DNA of 64,000 bases, from the NCBI GenBank assembly GCA_003001795.1, contig PVNI01000007.1, forward strand, positions 1 through 64,000. Reading direction: 5' to 3'. How positions within the stretch are numbered: the first letter of the stretch is position 1; every line of letters starts with the position of its first letter. A program made the translations under genes and the position numbers. Below the pieces are notes generated by a model, which was not told where the DNA came from, searched no databases, and worked only from the letters and a program-made list of their open reading frames with translations. Positions 47,150 to 56,357 of this stretch are shown here, one piece after another. Origin of the DNA: Actinomadura viridilutea (GTDB lineage: Bacteria; Actinomycetota; Actinomycetes; Streptosporangiales; Streptosporangiaceae).

Positions 47150-48997
47150 ATGCATGCTCTGCACAAAGCCATCGTGTGCGTGGACGTGGCGGGCTTCGGC
47201 GATCGGAGTCGGACCGCCTGCGACCAGGTGACGGTGCGCGCCGTGATGTACCGCGCGCTGTCCCGGGCGCTGGCCGCGTCAGGCGTGCCGTGGGAGGACT
47301 GCTACCACGAGGATCGCGGCGACGGCGTGCTCTTGCTGGTCGGCGCGGAGGTCCCCAAAGAACTGCTGGTTTCACCGTTCCCTGCGGAGCTGGCCGCCGT
47401 TCTCGCCGAGCACAACCGCGACGCCACCTGGGGCACTCGCGTGCGGCTGCGCGTCGCCGTGCACGCGGGAGAGATCCGCCAGGACGCGCACGGCGTCACC
47501 GGGCCCGCCCTCAACACCGCCTTCCGCCTGTTGGAGGCCGAGCAGGCCCGGACCGCGTTGCACAGACCGTCCGGCACGCTGGCGGTGGTGGCGTCCTCTT
47601 ATATGTATGAGGAGGTCATCCGGCACAGCCCGCCCAGCGGCCCCGAGTGGTTCCGCCCGATCGATGTGGCCGTCAAAGAGACCCGCGCACGGGCGTGGCT
47701 GCGGGTGTTCGACGCTCCCGGCACGGCTGCCGGCGTCGTGGCGGCCCGACCGCCGGAGCCCGTCCCCGCCGCGCCGTGCCAGCTGCCCGGCGCGGTGCGC
47801 GACTTCGTCGGCCGGACGGCCGAACGGCGTGCGCTGACCCGTCTGCTGGACGAGTGCGGTCGCGGAGCGGTCATCGCGGTGATCACGGGCACGGCAGGCG
47901 TGGGAAAGACCGCGCTGGCCGTGCACTGGGGCCGCCAGATGCGCGACCGGTTCCCCGACGGCCAGTTGTACGTCAACCTGCGCGGCGCCGACCCCGAGCC
48001 GCCCATGCCGCCGCGGCACGCGCTGACCCAGATGCTGCAGGCCATGGGTGTTCCCGCCGCCGCGATCCCCACCGGCCTCGAGCAGCAGGCGGCGCAGCTC
48101 CGCTCCCTGCTGGAAGGGAGGCGCGTGCTGGTGGTGCTGGACAACGCCGCCGACGCCGGGCAGGTGCGTCCGCTCCTCCCCGGCGCGCCCGGCTGCATGA
48201 CGTTGGTGACCAGCCGCAACCGGCTGTCGGGCCTGGTCGCGTTGGACGACGCGGAGCCGATCGGGCTGGACCGGCCCAGCCCGGCCGAGGCGGTGGCGCT
48301 GCTGCGGCGCGTGCTGGGGGACGAGCAGGTCGACGCCGAACCCGAGGCCGCCGTCGAGCTGGCCGACAGATGCGCCTGCCTGCCGCTGGCGCTGCGCGTC
48401 GCCGCCGAACGCGCCGCCTCCCGTCCGCCGTTCCTGTCGCTGGCGGACGTGGCATCCGAGCTGGCCGACGAACGCAGCCGCCTCGACCTGCTGGACGCCG
48501 ACGACGAGCGCACCTCGGTGCGCGACGTGTTCTCCTGGTCCTATGCCAAGCTGGCGCCCGAGACCGCCAGAGCGTTCCGGTTGCTGGCCCTGCATCCCGG
48601 GCCCGAGATCGAGGTCCACGCCGCCGCCGCGCTGCTCGACGAACCCTTGGACGACACCCGTCGGCTCCTGACCGCGCTCGTGCGCGTGCACCTGCTGGAG
48701 GAGTGCGGCCGCGACCGCTACCGCTACCACGATCTGCTGCGCATCTACGCCGCCGAGCGCGCCCGCGAGGAGGAGAGCGACGAAGACCGTGCGGCCGCGG
48801 TGCGCCGTGTGCTCGGTTGGTACTTCAACACCGCTGATGCCGTCCGCCCCCTGATCAGCTCGTCCGGTCCCAGTGTCGCCTTGGACACGGCCGGCGCCGC
48901 CTGCCGTCCGCCGGTGCCTTCACTGACGGCGCGCGAGGGCAACGGTGGCTGGACGGCGAGCACGGCGGCCTGCTGGCCGCCACCCGTTGCGCCCTGA
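47150..48997 (+). CDS. STAND ATPase with cyclase-like N-domain, 3' end frameshifted
   Basis: A 615-residue signal-transduction ATPase. Residues 1-190 resemble the nucleotidyl-cyclase fold (IVCVDVAGFGDRS; DRGDGVLLLV; VHAGEIRQDAHGVTGPALNTAFRLLEAE). The NB-ARC core has Walker A GTAGVGKT near 246-253, Walker B RVLVVLDN and the sensor TLVTSRNRL. A winged-helix segment follows. The usual C-terminal TPR repeats are missing. After residue about 590 the reading frame loses its family match, while a +2 frame continues FTDGARGQRWLDGEHGGLL and ATRCALKEGHD to a TAG at 49030-49032. Likely a one-base deletion near 48915-48922. ATG start with SD GGGACGGGG. Probably a decaying gene. Confidence 0.8.
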   Translation: MHALHKAIVCVDVAGFGDRSRTACDQVTVRAVMYRALSRALAASGVPWEDCYHEDRGDGVLLLVGAEVPKELLVSPFPAELAAVLAEHNRDATWGTRVRLRVAVHAGEIRQDAHGVTGPALNTAFRLLEAEQARTALHRPSGTLAVVASSYMYEEVIRHSPPSGPEWFRPIDVAVKETRARAWLRVFDAPGTAAGVVAARPPEPVPAAPCQLPGAVRDFVGRTAERRALTRLLDECGRGAVIAVITGTAGVGKTALAVHWGRQMRDRFPDGQLYVNLRGADPEPPMPPRHALTQMLQAMGVPAAAIPTGLEQQAAQLRSLLEGRRVLVVLDNAADAGQVRPLLPGAPGCMTLVTSRNRLSGLVALDDAEPIGLDRPSPAEAVALLRRVLGDEQVDAEPEAAVELADRCACLPLALRVAAERAASRPPFLSLADVASELADERSRLDLLDADDERTSVRDVFSWSYAKLAPETARAFRLLALHPGPEIEVHAAAALLDEPLDDTRRLLTALVRVHLLEECGRDRYRYHDLLRIYAAERAREEESDEDRAAAVRRVLGWYFNTADAVRPLISSSGPSVALDTAGAACRPPVPSLTAREGNGGWTASTAACWPPPVAP

Positions 48998-49028
48998 AGG
49001 AAGGGCACGACGCGCTGTGCCGGGCGGG

Positions 49029-49796
49029 CTAGCCGCGGTTGGGGTCCTCGGGACCGAGCGCGGGCCCGTGGTCGAAACGGAACCGCGGGCCGGGCAGGCC
49101 GCTGCGCCTGAACGCCATGGGCGGTTGCCGCCTGCGCTCCGCGCTGAGAACGCCGGCGACCTCGTTCCGCAGCCGCGGCAGCATCGCGTACAGCACGTCG
49201 CCCGGGCAGGCGGTCGCGTTGTAATCGCGATGCCCCACGATCGCGTCGAAGGGGTCCAGGTCATACACGTCGCACAGCCACGCGCAGGTCTCCACCAACC
49301 GTGTCCAGAGGGCGGCCGTGGGCTGCACGGTCATGTAGGTGCCCTCGTTCTCGATGCCGATGGTGTGGTCGTTGTGGTTGAGCGTGTGTGCGCCGACGAC
49401 GTGGTTGCCCGCCTGTATGGCAGCAAGGCTGCGATTGCGCCCTTCCATGAGATAACCGCCGCGGCTGATGGTGAGTTGCTGTCCGGTGTCATCCCAGCCG
49501 TTGGTGTCCATGTGGTATTTCTGGATCGCCCGCGACAGCGAGAAAGCGGCCTGGCGCGAATAGTTGGTGGTGTTCGCCGAGGCGGTGTGGTGGACGACGA
49601 TGTGGTCGGGCGCGCGGTTCAGCACCGTCGCGGCACGACGCGGGGCGCGGGCCTTCCATTCGGCCCGCGTGTAGACGCGGGGGGCCGCGAGCGCGGCCGA
49701 CGGCAGGACGGGGGCGGCGCCGAGCAGCGCGCCGCCGGTCAGCGTGGCGGCGCCCTTGAGGACGCCGCGGCGGTTCAGGCGGATGGCTTCGGACAT
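49029..49796 (-). CDS. Tat-exported PGRP / N-acetylmuramoyl-L-alanine amidase
   Basis: A 255-residue peptidoglycan amidase that cuts the bond between MurNAc and L-Ala. A twin-arginine signal (RLNRRGVLKGA, then a hydrophobic stretch) ends near AALAAP (about residue 38). The amidase_2/PGRP core has zinc ligands in HHTASANTT and GHRDYNATACPGD, plus YxMxTN-type YHMDTNGW. The C-terminal 30 residues are Arg/Pro-rich. Start MSEAIRL is the first ATG. Its 3' end overlaps the damaged 3' region of the STAND gene by a few bases. A cell-wall remodelling or immunity-like role towards foreign peptidoglycan is possible. Confidence 0.93.
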   Translation of the reverse strand: MSEAIRLNRRGVLKGAATLTGGALLGAAPVLPSAALAAPRVYTRAEWKARAPRRAATVLNRAPDHIVVHHTASANTTNYSRQAAFSLSRAIQKYHMDTNGWDDTGQQLTISRGGYLMEGRNRSLAAIQAGNHVVGAHTLNHNDHTIGIENEGTYMTVQPTAALWTRLVETCAWLCDVYDLDPFDAIVGHRDYNATACPGDVLYAMLPRLRNEVAGVLSAERRRQPPMAFRRSGLPGPRFRFDHGPALGPEDPNRG

Positions 49797-50454
49797 GACC
49801 GGGGCTCCTCGAGAGTCGATCGGCCGGTCCTAGATGACCTTGCTGCGGGAACGGTAACTCAGAAACTGATCTGCCAGAAGAGGCTGGAGGGACCCCAGTT
49901 ATTCGAGCACCGTGTGACCAGGAAGAGCATTCGAAAAAAAGGGAGTTTGGGCATACGTCGAGCGGTACGCAGCCGCCATGCGTTGTACCGGCGCGTGACC
50001 CTGCCACTGCCGTGCCGCCGCTCTTCGGGCCTCAGTAAAGCTTGCGCTCACCGTTCGTCCGGCTCCGGTACCAGGCCGATTTGAGAAGCGACCAGGAGCC
50101 CGGTCCAAACAACGCGGCGGGGACCGACGTCACGGATCGCGAGAGAGGGCTCCGGTCCGCTCGTCGTAGTGGGGGTGTGCTCGAGCGACCCGCTGTCAGC
50201 GAGTCGTCTCCGCCGCGGTGGACAGGCGGCGCCGAGCCTTCGTGCCGCCGCCGCATGCCCGCTGCGCCGCCGGGGCGGCGGTCGCGGCCCCCACAGGGAG
50301 GCAGCGGTCGGCAAGAGACCAAGGACAAAGTGTTCACAGGGGGCGCTGTCGCGGTTGTCAGCGTCAGCGGGGCCGTTGCGACATTCCGGGATGCGGGGGT
50401 GGACGGGGTGCTCGGCGGACGCGCCCCCAGGGCCGCCGAGCACCCCGTGTGCCG
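49797..50454. other. No supported gene (650 bp)
   Basis: Between the amidase and the gluconate permease. Open frames lack SD and family support. An A-run (49936-49942) and a lower-GC patch lie near the amidase promoter side. Nothing specific recognised. Confidence 0.45.
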
Positions 50455-51864
50455 CTAGATGATCAGGTCGAGGAGCAGGACGAACACCAGGCCGGTGACC
50501 GACAGGATCGTCTCCATCAGCGACCAGGTCTTGACGTTCTGTCCGACGCTCAGCCCGAAGTACTCCTTCACCAGCCAGAACCCGGCGTCGTTGACGTGCG
50601 AGAAGAACACCGAGCCGGCGCCGATGGCCAGCACCAGCAGCGAGGTCTCGCCGGAGTTCAGGGTGGTGACCAGCGGGGCCATGATGCCGGCGGCGGTGAC
50701 GGTGGCGACCGTGGCCGAACCGGTGGCCAGCCGGATCAGCACCGCGACCACCCAGGCCAGCAGCAGCACGGACATGCCGCTGTCGGCGACCCAGTCGGCG
50801 ACCAGTTTGCCGATTCCGGTGTCGATGAGGGTCTGCTTGAAGCCGCCGCCGGCGGCGACGATCAGCAGGATGCCCGCGATCGGCGGCAGCGACTTCTCCA
50901 GCACGCCGGAGACCTCGCGCAGGTTCATGCCGGCGCCGAGGCCGAAGGTGAACATCGCCACGACGACCGCGATGAGCAGCGCCACCAGGGGCGTGCCGAG
51001 GTTGTCCAGGACGGTGCGGACGTGGTCGCCCTCATCGAGGAAGATGTCGGCCAGCGCCTTGCCCATCATCAGCACGACCGGCAGCAGCACCGTGACCAGG
51101 GTGACGCCGAACGACGGGCGCCGCCGCGGCGCGCCGCCGTCCTCCGCCGCCGCGTCGCCGGCGGACGCCGTCTCGTAGAGGGCGGGCGCCGGGACGTCCA
51201 CCCAGCGGGCGGCGTACCGGGCGAACAGCGGCCCGGACACCGCGATCGTCGGCAGGGCCACCAGCACGCCCAGGGCGAGCGTGACGCCCAGGTCGGCCTT
51301 GAGAGCGTCGATGGCGACCAGCGGACCGGGGTGCGGGGGCACCAGGCCGTGCATCGCGGACAGGCCGGCGAGCGCGGGGATGCCGACCCGCACCAGCGAC
51401 AGCCCGGACCGGCGCGCCACCAGGAAGATCACCGGCATCAGCAGCACGAGCCCGATCTCGAAGAACATCGGCAGCCCGATCAGGGCGCCGACCAGGCCCA
51501 TCGCCCACGGCAGCGCGCGCGGGCCGGCGCGTCCGACGATGGTGTCGACGATCTGGTCGGCGCCGCCGCTGTCGGCGAGGAGCTTGCCGAACATGGCGCC
51601 GAGCGCGATGAGCGCGCCGACGCCCGCGGCGGTGCTGCCGAAGCCCTCGCCGAAGCCGCTGACCGTGTCGGCCATCGGCAGCCCGGCGGTCGCGCCGACC
51701 AGCAGCGACCCGAGCGTCAGGCTGAGGAACGGGTGCACCTTCAGCCAGGTGATGAGCACGACGATCAGGGCGATGCCGGCGACCGCGGCCAGGACGAGCC
51801 GGCCGCCTCCGGCGATGGGCTCCTCGGGCGGGGCCAAGGCGAGCGACGCGAGGTCGGGGGTCAT
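50455..51864 (-). CDS. gntP: Gluconate:H+ symporter
   Basis: A 469-residue GntP-family permease with about 12-14 transmembrane segments. It brings D-gluconate into the cell with protons. Family motifs: LGSLLVGATAGLPMADTVSGF, GFGSTAAGVGALIALGAMFGK, LPMFFEIGLVLLMPV, HGLVPPHPGPL and TGSATVATVTAAGIMAP. The start is the ATG with a GGAGG SD. It is the second gene of an operon behind gluconokinase (91 bp gap) and is under control of the divergent FadR/GntR-type regulator. Confidence 0.95.
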   Translation of the reverse strand: MTPDLASLALAPPEEPIAGGGRLVLAAVAGIALIVVLITWLKVHPFLSLTLGSLLVGATAGLPMADTVSGFGEGFGSTAAGVGALIALGAMFGKLLADSGGADQIVDTIVGRAGPRALPWAMGLVGALIGLPMFFEIGLVLLMPVIFLVARRSGLSLVRVGIPALAGLSAMHGLVPPHPGPLVAIDALKADLGVTLALGVLVALPTIAVSGPLFARYAARWVDVPAPALYETASAGDAAAEDGGAPRRRPSFGVTLVTVLLPVVLMMGKALADIFLDEGDHVRTVLDNLGTPLVALLIAVVVAMFTFGLGAGMNLREVSGVLEKSLPPIAGILLIVAAGGGFKQTLIDTGIGKLVADWVADSGMSVLLLAWVVAVLIRLATGSATVATVTAAGIMAPLVTTLNSGETSLLVLAIGAGSVFFSHVNDAGFWLVKEYFGLSVGQNVKTWSLMETILSVTGLVFVLLLDLII

Positions 51865-51954
51865 GTCAACCTCCGGGGAGACTCCGCCTCCGGACGGGGG
51901 AGGGAACTGTCGGGGTGGGAAGAGGCCTGCCGGTGACACGGGGGAGCAGGCCGG

Positions 51955-52482
51955 TCATCGCGTGGACGGCGGGGGCGCCGCCTCCAGGTAGGCGTCGATG
52001 AGCGCGTCCACGGGGGCGTCGAGGTCGAGGACCAGCCCGCGCTCGTCCGGGCCGAGCGGCTCCAGCGTGTCGAACTGCGAGTCGACGAGCGAGGCGGGCA
52101 TGAAGTGGTCGGTGCGTTCGGCGACCCGCCGCCGCACCACCTCGCGGTCGCCGTGCAGGTGCACGAACGTCGCCTCCGGAGCCTGCTCGCGCAGCAGGTC
52201 GCGGTAGGCCCGCCGCAGCGCCGAGCAGGTGACCACGCCGCCGCCGTCCGCGTGCTCGGCGAGCCACGCGCCGATCGCGCGCAGCCAGGGCAGCCGGTCG
52301 GCGTCGTCGAGCGGGACGCCCGCCGACATCTTGGCGATGTTGGCCGGCGGGTGGAAGTCGTCGGCGTCCGCGAACGGCACCCGCAGACGCCGGGCGAGCG
52401 CGGCGCCGAAGGTCGTCTTGCCGGACCCCGCCACGCCCATGACGACGAGCAGCGGGGCGGCGTGACCGCGGGCTGTGTCCAT
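51955..52482 (-). CDS. gntK: Gluconokinase
   Basis: A 175-residue kinase that phosphorylates D-gluconate to 6-phosphogluconate for the pentose phosphate pathway. P-loop MGVAGSGKTTFG, then the gluconate-specific DADDFHPPANIAKMSAG and PLDDADRLPWL, and SALRRAYRD-LLR. The start ATG 52482 (MDTARGH) is placed with AAGG upstream; frames further upstream have no family match. First gene of the gluconate unit with gntP. Divergent from its regulator. Confidence 0.96.
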   Translation of the reverse strand: MDTARGHAAPLLVVMGVAGSGKTTFGAALARRLRVPFADADDFHPPANIAKMSAGVPLDDADRLPWLRAIGAWLAEHADGGGVVTCSALRRAYRDLLREQAPEATFVHLHGDREVVRRRVAERTDHFMPASLVDSQFDTLEPLGPDERGLVLDLDAPVDALIDAYLEAAPPPSTR

Positions 52483-52520
52483 GACATCGACCTTTCGGAT
52501 GACGTTTGCCAGAGTGTGAC

Positions 52521-52529
52521 ATGAGTCAT
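52521..52529. promoter_or_regulatory. Candidate regulator site in the gluconate divergent gap
   Basis: ATGAGTCAT, a 9-bp palindrome with a central G, in the gntK/regulator gap. A related half-site TGATGA lies at 52603-52608. Suits a FadR-type GntR dimer, but the evidence is only symmetry and position. Confidence 0.3.
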
Positions 52530-52617
52530 CATCTCTTAACAACAGCTGATGGATATAAGTCTGATTTTTTACCCTGGATTCCTCGGTGCCTCGTCAAACG
52601 TGTGATGATTGGTGGTC

Positions 52618-53343
52618 ATGGGGGGCAGTGATCCGGCCGGACTGCACGGCAGCGTCCTGGACGAGCTGGGCATACTGATCACCTCGGGACGGCTGGCCCC
52701 CGGTCGGGTGCTGCGGATCGAGGAGCTGGAGACCCGCTTCGGGGTGTCCCGGTCGGTGGTCCGCGAGGCGATCCGGGTGCTGGAGTCCATGGGCATGGTC
52801 AGCAGCCGCCGCCGGGTCGGCGTCACCGTCGCGGCGCGCCCGTCCTGGAACCTGTTCGACCCCCGGATCATCGGCTGGCGGCTGGAGGGGGAGGACCGCG
52901 ACGCGCAGCTGCGGTCGCTGAGCGAGCTGCGCCTCGGCGTGGAGCCGGTGGCCGCCGCGCTGGCCGCGCGCCGCGCCACGCCCGCCCAGTGCGGCACGCT
53001 GACCGGGGCGGTCATGCAGATGGCGGTGCACGCCAGGTCCGGCGACCTGGACGCCTACCTGGAGGCCGACATCCTGTTCCACCGCACGCTGCTGGAGGCG
53101 TCCGGCAACGAGATGCTGGGCGCGCTCGGCGACGTGGTGGCCGCCGTCCTGGCGGGCCGCCACCAGCACCACCTCTTCCCCGCCACCCCCGAGCCCGCGG
53201 CGATCCGCTGGCACGCCGAGGTGGCGCAGGCGGTGCAGGCCGGGGAGCCGGAGGCCGCCGAACGCGCCATGCGCGACATCGTCGAGGAGGCGACCCGGGC
53301 CATGCTCGGCGAGACCGTGCACGAAGCCCCCGAGGCGACGTAG
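52618..53343 (+). CDS. gntR: FadR-type GntR regulator of gluconate use
   Basis: A 241-residue regulator. The N-terminal winged HTH (LDELGILITSGRLAPGRVLR, LETRFGVSRSVVREAIRVLESMGM) is followed by an FCD effector domain (SELRLGVEPVAAALAARRA; DILFHRTLLEASGNEML; HAEVAQAVQAGEPEAAERAM). The His and Asp residues of the FCD metal/ligand site are present. Divergent from gntK-gntP, so it very likely represses them and is released by gluconate or its phosphate. The ATG chosen lacks a perfect SD; GGTGGTC lies directly upstream. Confidence 0.93.
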   Translation: MGGSDPAGLHGSVLDELGILITSGRLAPGRVLRIEELETRFGVSRSVVREAIRVLESMGMVSSRRRVGVTVAARPSWNLFDPRIIGWRLEGEDRDAQLRSLSELRLGVEPVAAALAARRATPAQCGTLTGAVMQMAVHARSGDLDAYLEADILFHRTLLEASGNEMLGALGDVVAAVLAGRHQHHLFPATPEPAAIRWHAEVAQAVQAGEPEAAERAMRDIVEEATRAMLGETVHEAPEAT

Positions 53344-53442
53344 CGGGGCCTCGAGCGGACTTCGGAAGCGGCGGCCGGCGAGGGACGATGGACGCGACGG
53401 TTCCGTGAACCGGCGGTGGCCGCATCCCCCCGGAGGCGCGAC

Positions 53443-53658
53443 ATGAGCGACACGACCGGCCGCAAGTCCCTGCTGCCGACCCGCAAGTGGTGGGCGGCGC
53501 TCATCACGGCCCTCACCGCGGTACTGATCAACTGGGTGCAGGCCGGGCACGTCACCAAGGAGATCCTCATCGCCCTGATCGGGGTGGTGTCGCAGGCGGC
53601 GGTGGCGTACCTGGTGCCGAACGAGAGCACCCCCGGCGGCGTCCCGGTGCGGCGCTGA
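53443..53658 (+). CDS. Small holin-like membrane protein
   Basis: A 71-residue protein with two hydrophobic helices, WWAALITALTAVLINWV (about residues 16-32) and ILIALIGVVSQAAVAYLV (about 42-59), separated by a short polar turn. This topology is common in phage-type holins, but the gene is not near lysis genes here. ATG with CGGAGG SD. It stands alone between the gluconate regulator and the sugar operon. Could be a prophage remnant or a small envelope protein. Confidence 0.75.
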   Translation: MSDTTGRKSLLPTRKWWAALITALTAVLINWVQAGHVTKEILIALIGVVSQAAVAYLVPNESTPGGVPVRR

Positions 53659-53672
53659 CCGGCGCGGCAGTC

Positions 53673-53708
53673 ATGTCCTGACATCCGGTCGCCAGCACGT
53701 CAGGACAA
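53673..53708. promoter_or_regulatory. GntR/HutC-type operators upstream of the sugar operon
   Basis: Site 1: ATGTCCTGACAT (53673-53684), a perfect palindrome around CT. Site 2: GTCAGGAC (53699-53706), flanked by AC and AA; centres are 24 bp apart. The reverse complement of site 1 reappears at 63224-63235 next to the HutC-type regulator gene. Distance to the kinase start is about 90-125 bp. Confidence 0.68.
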
Positions 53709-53799
53709 GATCTGATCACAAAGCGTAGTGGACCGTGCCATCCGGGCGGGAGCGCTGGTTACGATCACGTGCGACGCGACGCCTCGCCGTGGGGGCACG

Positions 53800-55065
53800 A
53801 TGACACAGACCGCCAGCGGGACCCGGTTCGACGACACCCGGCAGGCCGCCCTGCCCGACGCCCCGTCGAGGGAGGCCCCCGACGACGGCGCCCTGCCGCC
53901 GGAGCGGGTCGAGGCGCCCGCGCCCGGCCGCCCGCCCGAGCCGTCCCTGCGCGATCCGTGCGCCGAACGCGAACAGGCGGCCGAACGGCTCCCGCGGGGG
54001 GAGGACGAACCCGGGCTGGACGTCTTCCTCACCGGCCAGGTCTTCATGGACATGATCTTCACGGGGCTGCCGGGCCTGCCGGCGCCCGGCACCGAGCTGG
54101 TCACCGACGGCCTCGGCTCGGCCCCCGGCGGCGTCGCCAACATCGCCGTCGCCATGAGCCGCCTGGGCCTGCGCGTCGGTCTGGCGGCCCCGTTCGGCGA
54201 CGACATGTTCGGGGCGTACCTGTGGCGCACCCTGTCCGAGCAGGAGGGGGTCGACCTGCGCCGGTCCCGCATGATCCCGGGCTGGCCGTCCCCGGTGACG
54301 GTGTCGCTGGCCTACGACTCCGACCGCAGCATGGTCACCTACGCCAAGCCGCTGCCCGTCTCGCCGGAGGAGCTGGTCACGGTGCCGCCGCGGGCCAAGA
54401 CGTGCTTCGTCGACATCGACCGGCCGGTGCCGGACTGGGTGGCGGCGATGCGCCGCGACGGCGCCCGCGTGTTCGCCGACCTGGGCTGGGACTCCACCGA
54501 GACGTGGTCGACCGAGGTGCTCGACCGGCTGCGGCACGTCGACGTGTTCCTGCCCAACGCCGTGGAGGCGATGGCCTACACCCGCACCCGCTCGCCCGAA
54601 GAGGCGGCCCGGGCGCTCGCCGAACGGGTGCCCCTGGTGGTCGTCAAGCGCGGCGGCGACGGCGCCCTGGCGATCGACGCGGCGACCGGGGAGTGCGCCG
54701 AGAGCCGCGCGCTGCCGGTGGAGGCGCTGGACGCCACCGGCGCGGGCGACGTGTTCGCCGCCGGATTCGTCTTCGGCACGCTGGCGGGCCTGCCGCTGGA
54801 GGAGCGGCTGAAGTTCGCCAACCTGTGCGCCGGGCTGTCGGTGCGGCACCGCAGCGGATCGCTGGGGTCGCCCTGCTGGGGCGAGATCGCGGCGTTCGGG
54901 GAGTCCGGCGAGGTCCCCGAGGAGGTCCTGGCGGACTACGCCTTCGTCATCCCCTTCATCCCCGAGTCGGCCGCCGACACCGCCGTCCGCGCCGAACCGA
55001 CCCTGCGGTCCCTCCGTGCGGACGACGCCCCGGTGGCCGTCATGAGAGAGGCGGAGCAACGATGA
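53800..55065 (+). CDS. PfkB family carbohydrate kinase
   Basis: A 421-residue sugar kinase. The first 65-70 residues are an acidic, disordered extension. The PfkB fold begins at VFLTGQVFMDMIFTGL, with SAPGGVANIAVAMSRLG near the N-terminus and the anion-hole motif DATGAGDVFAAGF near the C-terminus, catalytic Asp included. Length beyond the fold adds a 50-residue tail. It phosphorylates a sugar released by the GH4 enzyme; a fructokinase, 2-keto-3-deoxy-gluconokinase or 5-dehydro-2-deoxygluconokinase-like role is possible. Start at ATG 53800 with GGGGG upstream. It overlaps the GH4 gene by 4 bp (ATGA): first gene of the operon. Confidence 0.88.
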   Translation: MTQTASGTRFDDTRQAALPDAPSREAPDDGALPPERVEAPAPGRPPEPSLRDPCAEREQAAERLPRGEDEPGLDVFLTGQVFMDMIFTGLPGLPAPGTELVTDGLGSAPGGVANIAVAMSRLGLRVGLAAPFGDDMFGAYLWRTLSEQEGVDLRRSRMIPGWPSPVTVSLAYDSDRSMVTYAKPLPVSPEELVTVPPRAKTCFVDIDRPVPDWVAAMRRDGARVFADLGWDSTETWSTEVLDRLRHVDVFLPNAVEAMAYTRTRSPEEAARALAERVPLVVVKRGGDGALAIDAATGECAESRALPVEALDATGAGDVFAAGFVFGTLAGLPLEERLKFANLCAGLSVRHRSGSLGSPCWGEIAAFGESGEVPEEVLADYAFVIPFIPESAADTAVRAEPTLRSLRADDAPVAVMREAEQR

Positions 55066-56354
55066 CCACGCGCATCGCGGTGATCGGCGCCGGCAGCGGC
55101 TACATGCCCGGCGTCATCCGGGGGCTGCTGCACCGCGCCGGCGACCTGGCCGGGACGGAGCTGCGCTTCCACGACGTGGACGCCGAGCACCTGGACGTCA
55201 TGACCCGGCTGGCCCGCAACATGTTCGCCGCCCGCGGCGCCGACTTCACCGTCAGCGCGCACACCGACCTGCGGGCCGCGCTGGACGGGGCGCAGTTCGT
55301 GTTCACCACGTTCCGGCCGGGCGGGCTGCGCGCCCGCCACCTGGACGAGTCGATCCCGCTGAAACACGGCGTGGTCGGGCAGGAGACGGTCGGCCCGGGC
55401 GGGTTCTTCATGGCCTGCCGGTCCGTCCCGGTCCTGCTCGAGATCGCCGACGTGCTCGCCGACGTCGCCCCGGACGCGTGGATCGTCAACTACACCAACC
55501 CCACCAACGTGGTCACCGACGCGGTCGAGCGCCACACCGACGCGAAGATCATCGGTCTGTGCGACCAGTGGGTGGGCGACACCGAGACCTGGGCGGACCT
55601 GCTCGGGCTGCCCGCCGACGGGCTGGAGATCGACTGGATCGGCACCAACCACGGCACCTGGGCCGAGCGCGTCCGGCTGAACGGCGAACCCGTCGACATC
55701 GCCCCGCTGCTGGCGGCCGTGGAGCCGCGCGGCGACGCCACCCCGCACCGCGACCCGGTCCGCATGGCCGAACTCGGCAAGGCCCTCGGCCTCCTCGTCA
55801 ACTCCTACTCGAAGTACTACTTCTTCCATGACGAGGTGGTCGCGGAACTGCGCGAGAAGGGCACCACGCGCGCCGAGGACATCATGGCGATGCTGCCCCG
55901 CTACTACGCGCAGGTGGCGGCCGAGGCCGACAAGCCCGACCCGGATCCCAGCCGCGAACGCGGCGGCGGCGAGCACGGCGAGTTCGCCGTGGACGTGATC
56001 TGCGCGATCGCCCGCGACGAGCAGCGCCGGTTCATCGTCAACACCCGCAACCGCGGCGCGATCGCCTCGCTGGAGCCGGACGCGATCGTCGAGGTCCCGG
56101 CGCTGGTGGGCCGCCAGGGCCCGGTGCCGCTGGTGATGGGGGAGCTGCCGCGCCAGGTCCGCGGCCTCACCCAGGCCGTGCACGAGTACGAGCGCCTGGC
56201 CGCCGACGCCGCCGTCACCGGCGACCGGCGCACGGCGCTGCGGGCGCTGCTCGCCCACCCGTTCGTCCCCGGCCTGCGCGTCGCGGAGCAGATCCTCGAC
56301 GAGGGCCTGGCCGCGCACCGCGCCGACCTCCCCCAGTTCACGAAGGAGCGGTAG
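55062..56354 (+). CDS. GH4-family NAD-dependent glycosidase
   Basis: A 430-residue member of glycoside hydrolase family 4, enzymes that cleave glycosides by transient NAD+ oxidation at C3 with a metal. Rossmann motif IGAGSGYMPGVIRG, nucleotide loop FHDVDAEHLDVM, metal Cys in LCDQWVGD, catalytic His in GTNHGTWAE, family block YTNPTNVVTDAV. Family members act on phosphorylated or free alpha- and beta-glycosides; this one lacks a phospho-sugar marker that I can name. The ATG overlaps the kinase stop. It is the cytoplasmic cleavage step for what the ABC importer brings in. Confidence 0.92.
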   Translation: MTTRIAVIGAGSGYMPGVIRGLLHRAGDLAGTELRFHDVDAEHLDVMTRLARNMFAARGADFTVSAHTDLRAALDGAQFVFTTFRPGGLRARHLDESIPLKHGVVGQETVGPGGFFMACRSVPVLLEIADVLADVAPDAWIVNYTNPTNVVTDAVERHTDAKIIGLCDQWVGDTETWADLLGLPADGLEIDWIGTNHGTWAERVRLNGEPVDIAPLLAAVEPRGDATPHRDPVRMAELGKALGLLVNSYSKYYFFHDEVVAELREKGTTRAEDIMAMLPRYYAQVAAEADKPDPDPSRERGGGEHGEFAVDVICAIARDEQRRFIVNTRNRGAIASLEPDAIVEVPALVGRQGPVPLVMGELPRQVRGLTQAVHEYERLAADAAVTGDRRTALRALLAHPFVPGLRVAEQILDEGLAAHRADLPQFTKER

Positions 56355-56357
56355 CAG

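Noticed and set aside
53443..53658. Prophage marker because of the holin-like protein
   Set aside because: No integrase, lysin, capsid or other phage gene nearby; topology alone is not enough.
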